Positions 34,423 to 44,965 of a stretch of 64,000 nucleotides of DNA are shown here, piece after piece. Made by a program: the position numbers and the translations under genes. The first letter of the stretch is position 1. Each line of letters opens with the position of its first letter. The DNA is from Pelomonas margarita (GTDB taxonomy: Bacteria > Pseudomonadota > Gammaproteobacteria > Burkholderiales > Burkholderiaceae_C): the NCBI RefSeq assembly GCF_043555875.1, contig NZ_JBIGHW010000002.1:482990-546989 (forward strand), in the 5' to 3' direction. A model generated the notes under the pieces. The model was not told the origin of the DNA and did not search any database. It was given only the letters and a program-made list of their open reading frames with translations.

Positions 34423-34436
34423 CGATCCTCATTGGC
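34407..34436. terminator. Perfect 13-bp hairpin centred on the dnaN stop codon
   Basis: GCCAATGAGGATC (34407-34419), loop TGAC, GATCCTCATTGGC (34424-34436). The loop contains the TGA stop. No U-run follows, so it is a hairpin of unproved function, possibly an mRNA 3'-end stabiliser or Rho-related signal. Confidence 0.55.
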
Positions 34437-34466
34437 ACGGTGTGCCTGAATGTGGTGCACCCCCTG

Positions 34467-34492
34467 CCCCCGCCAAGCGGGGGTTCTAGTTT
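34467..34492 (+). terminator. Weak terminator-like hairpin between dnaN and gyrB
   Basis: CCCCCGC-CAA-GCGGGGG followed by TTCTAGTTT. The stem is strong but the U-run is interrupted. It is followed by a repeated TGAGAGTTG on either side of a GGCCGC-GTT-GCGGCC hairpin before gyrB. Confidence 0.5.
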
Positions 34493-34534
34493 GAGAGTTG
34501 TACCGGCCGCGTTGCGGCCTCTGAGAGTTGCCCC

Positions 34535-37054
<2,520 letters not shown>

Positions 37055-37116
37055 TCATCATCTTCCTGCTGGGTCGCGCTGAAGGATGGTCTCCGCAAAG
37101 CGCCTCTCACATGGCA

Positions 37117-37140
37117 AAGAGCCCGGCCAGCCGGGCTCTT
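37117..37140 (+). terminator. Terminator after gyrB
   Basis: AAGAGCCCGGC-CA-GCCGGGCTCTT, a perfect 11-bp stem, followed by GCATTT. The hairpin is symmetrical and could act in both directions. Confidence 0.8.
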
Positions 37141-37279
37141 GCATTTGAGCGATCGGTGCGTCTGTCGCGCGTGGGCAGTGACTGCCGAGGCCGCTCCGTA
37201 GCCACTTGGTCCGGCGCCAGAATCACGGCACATTTCGCCCATCGACCGCCCGCACCGCGGCTTCTCCACCGCACCGCCC

Positions 37280-40200
37280 ATGCCCCCTGCCAAGCAACAC
37301 TATGAACTGCCTCCCGCCTCTTTGAGCCAGGGCGTCAAGGAAGAGCAGATCGAGTACGGCTTCATCGGCAAGCTCCAGAGCCTCAAGTACGAGTACCGCG
37401 ACGACATTCGCGATCTGGTGGGCCTGGAGCGGAACTTTCGCGAGAAGTTCGAGGCACTGAACCGCGTTCACCTTTCTGACGGCGAGTTCAAGCGGCTGAA
37501 GGAAGAAGTCGTCACCCCCGATGTGTTTGCTGCCGCCCGCCGCCTGCGCGAGCGCAACACCTTCACGCGTGACGACGGCACCCCGCTCAACTACACCCTG
37601 GTCAACATCAGGGACTGGTGCAAGAACAGCTTTGAAGTGGTCAACCAGCTGCGCGTCAACACCGACTACAGCCACCACCGCTACGACGTTCTCCTGCTCA
37701 TCAACGGCGTGCCTTGCGTGCAGGTGGAACTGAAGACGCTGGACATCAGCCCGCGCCGGGCGATGGAGCAGATCGTCGATTACAAGAACGACCCGGGCAA
37801 CGGCTACAGCAGAACCTTGCTGTGCTTCGTGCAGCTGTTCATCGTCAGCAACCGCACCAATACCTGGTACTTCGCCAACAACAACGCGCGGCACTTCGCG
37901 TTCAACGCCGACGAACGCTTCCTGCCGATCTACCAGTTCGCCGACGAGGCCAACAAGAAGATCACCCACCTCGACCGCTTTGCCGAGGTCTTTCTTGCCA
38001 AATGCACGCTGGGCGAAACGATCAGCCGCTACATGGTGCTGGTGGTCAGCGAGCAGAAGCTGCTGATGATGCGGCCGTACCAGGTGTATGCCGTCAAGGC
38101 CATCGTGGACTGCATCCACCAGAACTGTGGCAACGGCTATGTCTGGCACACCACCGGCAGTGGCAAGACGCTCACGTCCTTCAAGGCCTCCACGCTGCTC
38201 AAGGACAACCCCGACATCGAGAAATGCCTGTTCGTGGTGGACCGCAAAGACCTGGACCGGCAGACCCGCGAGGAGTTCAACCGCTTCCAGGACGGTTGCG
38301 TCGAGGAAAACACCAACACCGGCACGCTGGTGCGGCGCCTGCTGTCCGATGACCGCGCCGACAAGGTCATCGTCACCACCATCCAGAAGCTGGGCCTGGC
38401 GCTGATTGATCCCAGCAAGCGCAACAAGCAGCGCAAGAAGAACGAACTGCAGACCTACAAGGAGCAACTGGAGCCCCTGAGCAACAAGCGCATCGTCTTC
38501 ATCTTCGACGAATGCCACCGTTCGCAGTTCGGTGACAACCACGAGGCCATCAAGAGCTTCTTCCCCAAGGCCCAGCTCTTCGGCTTCACCGGCACGCCCA
38601 TCTTCGAGAAGAACGCCACGGCCAAGCAGTTCGAGGGCGAAGAGGGGCAGTTCAAGACCACGGCAGACCTGTTCCAGAAGCAGCTGCATGCCTACACCAT
38701 CACCCACGCGATCGAAGACGCCAATGTGCTGCGCTTCCACGTGGACTACTACCGGCCTGAGGGCAAGAACGCCACCAAGCCCGGCGAAGCCCTGGCCAAG
38801 AAGGCCGTGCTCGAGGCCATCCTGGCCAAGCACGACACCGCCACGGCTGGGCGCCGCTTCAATGCCATCCTGGCGACGGCGAGCATCAACGACGCCATCG
38901 AGTACTACAGCCTTTTTGGCGACCTGCAACAGGCGCGGGCGCAGGCCGACCCCGCGTTCCTCCCTCTCAACATCGCCTGCGTTTTCTCGCCGCCGGCCGA
39001 GGGCAATGCGGATGTGAAGCAGATCCAGGAAGACCTGCCGCAGGAAAAGGCCGACAACGAGGTCGAGCCCGACCAGAAGAAGCAGGCCCTCAAGGCCATC
39101 CTGGCCGACTACAACGCCCGCTACGGCACCCACCACAGCATCGGCGAGTTCGACCTCTACTACCAGGACGTGCAAAAGCGCATCAAGGATCAGCAATGGC
39201 CCAATGCCGACTTCCCGCATGCCAGGAAGATCGACATCACCATCGTCGTGGACATGCTGCTGACTGGCTTCGACAGCAAGTACCTCAACACGCTGTACGT
39301 CGACAAGAACCTGAAGCACCACGGCCTCATCCAGGCCTTCTCGCGCACCAACCGCGTGCTGAATGGCAGCAAGCCCTACGGCAACATCCTCGATTTCCGC
39401 CAGCAGCAGGACAACGTCGACGCCGCCATCGCGCTGTTCTCCGGCGAGAAGTCTGACGCCGAGGCCCGCAAGATCTGGCTGGTGGACAAGGCGCCCGTGG
39501 TGATCGAAAAGCTGGACGCTGCGGTGCAAAAGCTCGCTGACTTCATGACCTCCCAGGGCCTGCCCTGCGCGCCCGAAGCCGTGCCCCAGCTCCTGGGCGA
39601 CGACGCCCGCGCGGGCTTCATCAAGGCCTTCAGGGAAGTGCAGCGCCTGAAGACCCAGCTCGACCAGTACACCGACCTTACCTCCGACAACGCCGCCGCC
39701 ATCGAAGCCATCCTGCCGCGCGAAGACCTGCAAGCCTTCCGCGGCGTCTACCTCGACACGGCCAAGGACCTGAAGGCCCACCAGGCCAAGGGTGGAGAGG
39801 GCGCCGACGGCACAGGCTCCAGCGAGGCCGACCAGCTCGACTTCGAGTTCGTGCTGTTCGCCTCTGCCGTCATCGACTACGACTACATCATGGGCCTGAT
39901 GGCCCGCTACTCGCAGCAGGGCACGGGCAGCCGGCAGACCATGAGCCGCGACCAGCTCATGGGCCTCATCCGAGCCGACGCCAAGTTCATGGACGAGGGC
40001 GACGACATCGCCGACTACATCAACACGCTGAAGGCCGGCGAGGGCCTGAGTGAGGCTGCCATTCGCGAGGGCTATGCCCACTTCAAGAAAGAAAAGGACG
40101 GCGCCGAGCTGGCCCGCATCGCCGCCACGCACGGCCTGGCCGCCACGGCACTGCAAGCCTTCGTGGACGCCCTGCTGCAGCGCCTCATCCTCGACGGCGA

Positions 40201-40345
40201 CGCGCTGAGCGACCTCATGGCCCCGCTGGACCTCGGCTGGAAGGCTCGCGCGCAGGCCGAGGCCGCGCTGATGACCGACCTGATCCCGCTGCTGGCCAAA
40301 CGGGCGCAAGGGCGCGAGATCTCGGGGCTGAGCGCCTATGAGTGA
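37280..40345 (+). CDS. hsdR: Type I restriction enzyme R subunit (HsdR)
   Basis: 1,021 aa, close to EcoR124I-type HsdR. The N-terminal PD-(D/E)xK nuclease has Asp136 (RYDVLLL) and Glu150-Leu-Lys152 (VELK). The helicase motor has HTTGSGKT (290-297) and a DECH box (410-413), then GFTGTPIF and VDMLLTGFDSKYLNTLYVD. The C-terminal 200 residues are helical and bind the methylase core. It translocates and cuts unmethylated DNA when bound to HsdM/HsdS. It is first in its operon and overlaps the next gene by 8 bp. Confidence 0.97.
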   Translation: MPPAKQHYELPPASLSQGVKEEQIEYGFIGKLQSLKYEYRDDIRDLVGLERNFREKFEALNRVHLSDGEFKRLKEEVVTPDVFAAARRLRERNTFTRDDGTPLNYTLVNIRDWCKNSFEVVNQLRVNTDYSHHRYDVLLLINGVPCVQVELKTLDISPRRAMEQIVDYKNDPGNGYSRTLLCFVQLFIVSNRTNTWYFANNNARHFAFNADERFLPIYQFADEANKKITHLDRFAEVFLAKCTLGETISRYMVLVVSEQKLLMMRPYQVYAVKAIVDCIHQNCGNGYVWHTTGSGKTLTSFKASTLLKDNPDIEKCLFVVDRKDLDRQTREEFNRFQDGCVEENTNTGTLVRRLLSDDRADKVIVTTIQKLGLALIDPSKRNKQRKKNELQTYKEQLEPLSNKRIVFIFDECHRSQFGDNHEAIKSFFPKAQLFGFTGTPIFEKNATAKQFEGEEGQFKTTADLFQKQLHAYTITHAIEDANVLRFHVDYYRPEGKNATKPGEALAKKAVLEAILAKHDTATAGRRFNAILATASINDAIEYYSLFGDLQQARAQADPAFLPLNIACVFSPPAEGNADVKQIQEDLPQEKADNEVEPDQKKQALKAILADYNARYGTHHSIGEFDLYYQDVQKRIKDQQWPNADFPHARKIDITIVVDMLLTGFDSKYLNTLYVDKNLKHHGLIQAFSRTNRVLNGSKPYGNILDFRQQQDNVDAAIALFSGEKSDAEARKIWLVDKAPVVIEKLDAAVQKLADFMTSQGLPCAPEAVPQLLGDDARAGFIKAFREVQRLKTQLDQYTDLTSDNAAAIEAILPREDLQAFRGVYLDTAKDLKAHQAKGGEGADGTGSSEADQLDFEFVLFASAVIDYDYIMGLMARYSQQGTGSRQTMSRDQLMGLIRADAKFMDEGDDIADYINTLKAGEGLSEAAIREGYAHFKKEKDGAELARIAATHGLAATALQAFVDALLQRLILDGDALSDLMAPLDLGWKARAQAEAALMTDLIPLLAKRAQGREISGLSAYE

Positions 40346-41360
40346 CCTGCCCGCCAGCCCGCACCCGCCGGCCTTCGCCGACGTGCTGGGCCACATCCAG
40401 CAGGCGCGGCAGCGCGTGTTCGCGCAGGCCAACACCGCGCTGATCGACCTCTACTGGCGTGTCGGGCAGACCCTGAGCCACCAGGTGGCCCAGGGCGGCT
40501 GGGGCAAGGGTGTGGTGGCCGAGCTGGCCCGCTACATCGCGGCGGCCGACCCATCGATCAAGGGCTTCAGCGACAAGAACCTCTGGCGCATGAAGCAGTT
40601 CTACGAGGCCTACCAGGCCGAGGCCGGCGACGCAGAACTCCCGACGCTGTTGAGGGCATTGCCCTGGTCCCACAACCTGGCCATCTTCTCGCGCTGCAAG
40701 GCGGCCGACGAGCGCCGCTTCTACCTGGCGCTGGCCGCCCGGGAGCGCTACACCTTCCGCGAGCTGGAGCGGCAGATCAGCGCCAGCACCTTCGAGCGCA
40801 TCGTGGCGGCGCCGGTAACACTCTCAACAGCGTTGAGAGAACTGCACCCGGCGGCGGGCGGCGTCTTCAAGGACCACTACGTCCTCGAATTCCTGGGCCT
40901 GCCCGAGCCCCACAGCGAGGGCGACCTGCAGCGCGCGCTGGTGCGGCACATGAAGGCCTTCGTGCTGGAGCTGGGCCGTGATTTCCTGTTCGTGGGCGAG
41001 GAGTTCCGCCTGCAGGTGGGCAGCCAGGACTTCTTCATTGACCTGCTGTTCTTCCACCGCGGCCTGTCGGCGCTGGTGGCCTTCGAGCTGAAGGTGGGGC
41101 CCTTCAAGCCCGAGCACATGGGCCAGCTCAACTTCTACCTGGAGGCGCTGGACCGCGACGTGAAGAAACCGCACGAGAACCCCAGCATCGGCGTGCTGCT
41201 GTGCCGGGACAAGGATGACGAAGTGGTGGAGTACGCGCTGTCACGCAATCTGTCGCCGGCGCTGGTGGCGCAGTATGAGTTGCAGTTGCCGGACAAGCAG
41301 GTGATTGCGGCGAGGTTGCATGAGTTGCTGGCAATGCCGGGGGATGCGGGCAATGAGTAA
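40338..41360 (+). CDS. YhcG/DUF1016-type PD-(D/E)xK nuclease-domain protein
   Basis: 340 aa. The N-terminal helical DUF1016 domain (TALIDLYWRVGQTLSHQ, RYIAAADPSIKGFSDKNLWR) is followed by a nuclease-like domain with DLLFFHRGLSALVAFELKVG and the trailing GQLNFYLEALDRDVKKP, matching PD-(D/E)xK spacing. Relatives are often found beside type I restriction genes, but their action is not settled. It overlaps hsdR and hsdS by 8 bp each, so it is embedded in the operon. Confidence 0.9.
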   Translation: MSDLPASPHPPAFADVLGHIQQARQRVFAQANTALIDLYWRVGQTLSHQVAQGGWGKGVVAELARYIAAADPSIKGFSDKNLWRMKQFYEAYQAEAGDAELPTLLRALPWSHNLAIFSRCKAADERRFYLALAARERYTFRELERQISASTFERIVAAPVTLSTALRELHPAAGGVFKDHYVLEFLGLPEPHSEGDLQRALVRHMKAFVLELGRDFLFVGEEFRLQVGSQDFFIDLLFFHRGLSALVAFELKVGPFKPEHMGQLNFYLEALDRDVKKPHENPSIGVLLCRDKDDEVVEYALSRNLSPALVAQYELQLPDKQVIAARLHELLAMPGDAGNE

Positions 41361-42684
41361 AGACAAGAAGCTGGTGCCGAAATTGCGGTTTCCGGAGTTT
41401 CAGAACGCCGGCAACTGGACGACGGTGAAGCTGGGCGCGATGGTGTCCATCACTTCCGAGAAAGTCGGCAATGCCGCTTGTGTTCCGATGAGCATCACTT
41501 CAGGCGTTGGGCTCGTGAGCCAGGAAGAGAAATTTGGCCGCGTGATTGCAGGAGATTCCTACAAGAACTACTTGCGCTTGGAGCCAAATGACTTCGCCTA
41601 CAACAAAAGCTCCACCAAGGAATATCCTGAGGGCTTCCTGACGCTTTACAGCGGCAGCGAGTTGGCTGCGGTGCCGAATAGCATATTCACTTGCTTTCGT
41701 AGCAAATACGACTCTGCCGTGCCGGCATATCTGAATTACCTTTTCCAAGGCAATTTGCATGGAAAGTGGTTGCGGAACTTCATCCAGGTGGGCGCTCGCG
41801 CGCACGGTTCGCTGAGCATCAACGATGCTGACCTGATGAAGCTGCCCGTACCGCTGCCGACGGGTGAATCGTCGAACATCGAGCAACGAAAAATCGCCGA
41901 CTGCCTGAGTTCATTGGACGAAGTGATCGGCGCGCAAGCACGCAAAGTGAAAGCGCTGGAGGTACACAAGAACGGACTGATGCAGCGGCTTTTCCCCTGC
42001 GAAGGAGAAAATCTGCCGCGTTTGCGATTTCCCCGCTTCCGGGATAGGGCGGAATGGCGAGCAACCAAAATCGGCAAGTTGGTTGATGAAGGGTTGCTTT
42101 ACCCGCCTAGAGACGGGAATCACGGAAGCATTCACCCGAAATCATCTGACTACGTACCGGAAGGGATTCCCTTCATCATGGCCAGCGATCTGAAGGACGG
42201 GAAGGTCGACATCGAAGGCTGTCACTTTATTGAAGAGGAACTGGCTGATCGTCTGAAAAAGGGATTTGCAAAAGAAGGTGATGTTCTCCTGTCGCACAAA
42301 GGAACGGTCGGTTCAGTGGCAGTTGTTCCGGCGATCCCCGTGCCCTATTTAATGCTTACGCCGCAGGTGACCTATTTCCGGGTCAGAAACAAAGAAAAGC
42401 TCTCCAATGCGTTCCTGGCACATCTATTCTGTGCTCCGGTATTTCAGAAGAACTTACTCAAAGCTAGCGGGGGCGGAACACGCGCGTACATCGGCATCAT
42501 TGAGCAGGCAAATTTGCAAGTGACACTGCCGAGTGATATCGACGAACAACAGTGCATCGCCAATTCGCTTGGGTGCCTCAACGATCAAATAGCCGCCCAA
42601 CGGGAACAACTTGATGCACTTCGGCGGCACAAGGACGGCCTGATGCAGCGGTTGTTTCCTTTGACATCGGCTCTCGACGCATGA
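41353..42684 (+). CDS. hsdS: Type I restriction enzyme specificity subunit (HsdS)
   Basis: 443 aa from the ATG at 41353 (MSKDKKLVPKLRFPEFQ). There are two target-recognition domains separated by conserved helices (QRKIADCLSSLDEVIGAQARKV and QQCIANSLGCLNDQIAAQRE), each ending in HK(N/D)GLMQRLFP. The two half-repeats mean it recognises a bipartite sequence that I cannot predict. The interior, about 41440-42580, is clearly more AT-rich than the flanking genes, which suggests that the recognition domains were acquired by recombination. Confidence 0.95.
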   Translation: MSKDKKLVPKLRFPEFQNAGNWTTVKLGAMVSITSEKVGNAACVPMSITSGVGLVSQEEKFGRVIAGDSYKNYLRLEPNDFAYNKSSTKEYPEGFLTLYSGSELAAVPNSIFTCFRSKYDSAVPAYLNYLFQGNLHGKWLRNFIQVGARAHGSLSINDADLMKLPVPLPTGESSNIEQRKIADCLSSLDEVIGAQARKVKALEVHKNGLMQRLFPCEGENLPRLRFPRFRDRAEWRATKIGKLVDEGLLYPPRDGNHGSIHPKSSDYVPEGIPFIMASDLKDGKVDIEGCHFIEEELADRLKKGFAKEGDVLLSHKGTVGSVAVVPAIPVPYLMLTPQVTYFRVRNKEKLSNAFLAHLFCAPVFQKNLLKASGGGTRAYIGIIEQANLQVTLPSDIDEQQCIANSLGCLNDQIAAQREQLDALRRHKDGLMQRLFPLTSALDA

Positions 42685-43913
42685 GCACCCCGCCCAAAGT
42701 CCACCGCTTCACCGACATGCGCCGGCTCGTCCAGCGCCTGCGTGACGACCTGAACGGCGGCGGGCAGGACTTCGTGCTGCTCTATGCCTACAACGGCACC
42801 GGCAAGACGCGGCTGTCGATGGCGTTCAAGGACGCGGGCAAGAAGAAGACGAAGCGCCCGTTCCGTGCCGGTGACCGCGCGGGCCAGCCGCTCGTCATCG
42901 ACGAGACGGTGGGCGACACGCTGTACTTCAACGCCTTTACCGAAGACCTGTTCTCCTGGGACAACGACCTGGAGAAGGACAGCGAGCGGCGGCTGCACAT
43001 CAACACCGACTCGACCTTCTTCAAGGGCCTGAAGGAACTGGCGCTGGACGAGCGCATCGGCCACTACCTGGCGCGCTATGCGGACTTCCTGTTCGACATC
43101 GACTACGACCGCTGGACGGTGAGCTTCCGCAAGGGCGAGGCTCAGCACATCAAGGTGTCGCGCGGGGAGGAGAACATCTTCATCTGGTGCGTGTTCATGG
43201 CCATCTGCGAGCGCGTCATCGACGGGGCCGAGTCCTACCAGTGGGTGAAGCACCTCTACATCGACGACCCCATCACCTCGCTGGACGACAACAACGCGAT
43301 TGCCGTGGCGAGCGACCTGGCCAAGCTGCTGCGCCGGGCCAAGGGCAGGACGCGGCCCGAAGCCGCGGCGCCGGCCGGGCCGGGCGATGCCGACCACCCG
43401 CCGCGCCAGGTGCCCGCGCCCATCAAGGCGGTGGTGTCGACCCACCATGCGCTGTTCTTCAACGTGGTGTGCAACGAGCTGAAGAAGGATGCGCACAAGC
43501 GCTACTTCCTGCACCGGCCGGAGCGCGGCGACGCCTACACGCTGCGAGCCACCGACGACACGCCGTTCTTCCACCATGTGTCCATGCTGGCCGAGGTCAA
43601 GCAGGCCGCGGACGCCGGCAGGCTCTACACCTATCACTTCAACATGCTGCGCAGCATCCTGGAGAAGACGGCGACCTTCTTTGGCAACGACGATTTCTCG
43701 GCCTGCATCCACGGCCTGGACGATGAAGACCTGTTCGCCCGCGCGCTGAACCTGCTCAGCCACGGCAAGTACGACATCTACCAGCCCGCCGAGATGGTGG
43801 AGGACAACAAGCGCCTGTTCCGGCAGATCCTCGATGCCTTCCTCGGCCGCTACCAGTTCACCCTGCCGGACATCTTCGGCAAGACGCCCACCATGGCCAC
43901 CGCCCAGTCATGA
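42681..43913 (+). CDS. ABC-like ATPase associated with the restriction operon (PrrC/RloC-like AAA_13 type)
   Basis: 410 aa. Walker A YNGTGKT (37-43), an ABC signature-like VSRGEEN (159-165), Walker B LYIDDPITSLDD (192-203), and the H-loop STHHALF (253-259). The C-terminal 150 residues include FHHVSMLAEVKQA, LRSILEKTATFFG and ALNLLSHGKYDIY. It has no long coiled coil, so it is a compact ABC ATPase. PrrC-like anticodon nucleases sit in hsd operons and have a similar ATPase part, but I do not see their Arg/Glu/His catalytic set. It overlaps hsdS by 4 bp and the next gene by 4 bp. Likely a guard or effector; function unproved. Confidence 0.8.
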   Translation: MSTPPKVHRFTDMRRLVQRLRDDLNGGGQDFVLLYAYNGTGKTRLSMAFKDAGKKKTKRPFRAGDRAGQPLVIDETVGDTLYFNAFTEDLFSWDNDLEKDSERRLHINTDSTFFKGLKELALDERIGHYLARYADFLFDIDYDRWTVSFRKGEAQHIKVSRGEENIFIWCVFMAICERVIDGAESYQWVKHLYIDDPITSLDDNNAIAVASDLAKLLRRAKGRTRPEAAAPAGPGDADHPPRQVPAPIKAVVSTHHALFFNVVCNELKKDAHKRYFLHRPERGDAYTLRATDDTPFFHHVSMLAEVKQAADAGRLYTYHFNMLRSILEKTATFFGNDDFSACIHGLDDEDLFARALNLLSHGKYDIYQPAEMVEDNKRLFRQILDAFLGRYQFTLPDIFGKTPTMATAQS

Positions 43914-44944
43914 CCGACGACGACATCGAACTCATCCACTCCCCGCTGACGCAAACGTACAGCGCCGAGGGGCACACGCTCAGCATCGAGATCTACCGGG
44001 GGGCTGGCGAAGCGTGGATTCTGGAAGTTGTGGACGAACTGGGCACGGCCACCGTCTGGGACGAGCATTTCGAGACCGACGCCGCTGCGCTGGCGGCGGC
44101 TTTCGAGGCCTTCGAGGAAGAGGGTGTCCACCACTTCGTGACCCACGCCCAGCAGGAGGCCGAGGCCGCCGAGCCGGAGCTGTTGCACCGGCTGGCACAG
44201 GCCGGGCAGCCGGCCGTTTTGCCGAGCGGCGCGGAACTGATGATGACGCCGCTGTCGGACGACGAGCTGGGCGAGCTGGACGCTTTCCTGCTGGATTCAG
44301 ACACCGACGAAGGCATGAGGCTGGACATGCTGGATGGCTTTCTGCATGCGCTGGCGATCGGGCCGGAAACGGTGATGCCCAGCCGCTGGCTGCCGCTGGT
44401 TTGGAGGCGTGCCGATGGCGCCATGCTGCCCGTTGTGGAAAGCCTGGACGAGGCCAACCACCTGATCGGCCTCGTGATGCGCCACTTCAACAGCATCGTG
44501 CGCGGCTTTGAGCAGCGCCCGCCGATGGTGGAGCCCTGCTGGGGGACGACTCAGTACGGCGACTTGGGTGAGTACGAGGATGCGGAGGCCTGGGCCTACG
44601 GCTTCGACGAGGGCGTCAAGCTCAGCCGGCCGGCCTGGCAGCCGTTGCTGGACGACGCCGAGGCCAGCCGCTGGTACCGGCCCATCGGCCTGCTGGGCGC
44701 CGACGAGTTTTCTGACGACCAGGATGCGCTGACCCGCACGCCCGAACAGCGCGAGGCTCTGGCGGCGCAGATCGAGGAGAGCCTGCTGCGCCTGCATGCG
44801 TTCTGGCTGCCGTTGCGGCAGGCCGTGGCCGAGCGTGAGCAGGCGCGGCGGCTGAGCGGCAAGGTGGGCCGCAACGAGCCCTGCCCCTGCGGCAGTGGCA
44901 AGAAGTTCAAGAAGTGCTGCGGCGCACCGTCCGAGCTGCACTGA
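43910..44944 (+). CDS. YecA/UPF0149-like protein with C-terminal SEC-C zinc motif
   Basis: 344 aa. An N-terminal acidic domain (about 1-100) precedes a UPF0149/YecA-like region (SDDELGELDAFLLDSDTDEG, MLDGFLHALAIGPE) and ends in a SEC-C motif GRNEPCPCGSGKKFKKCC. SEC-C motifs bind zinc and often occur in SecA and assorted defence or stress proteins. The extra N-terminal domain, absent from ordinary YecA, may be specific to this operon. It sits between the ATPase and hsdM (21-bp gap). Role unknown. Confidence 0.85.
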   Translation: MTDDDIELIHSPLTQTYSAEGHTLSIEIYRGAGEAWILEVVDELGTATVWDEHFETDAAALAAAFEAFEEEGVHHFVTHAQQEAEAAEPELLHRLAQAGQPAVLPSGAELMMTPLSDDELGELDAFLLDSDTDEGMRLDMLDGFLHALAIGPETVMPSRWLPLVWRRADGAMLPVVESLDEANHLIGLVMRHFNSIVRGFEQRPPMVEPCWGTTQYGDLGEYEDAEAWAYGFDEGVKLSRPAWQPLLDDAEASRWYRPIGLLGADEFSDDQDALTRTPEQREALAAQIEESLLRLHAFWLPLRQAVAEREQARRLSGKVGRNEPCPCGSGKKFKKCCGAPSELH

Positions 44945-44965
44945 TTCACGGATCAACGATTCCCC

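Noticed and set aside
37223..40435. 1,070-codon open frame opposite hsdR
   Set aside because: Shadow of hsdR; the forward strand has complete nuclease and helicase motifs, the reverse none.
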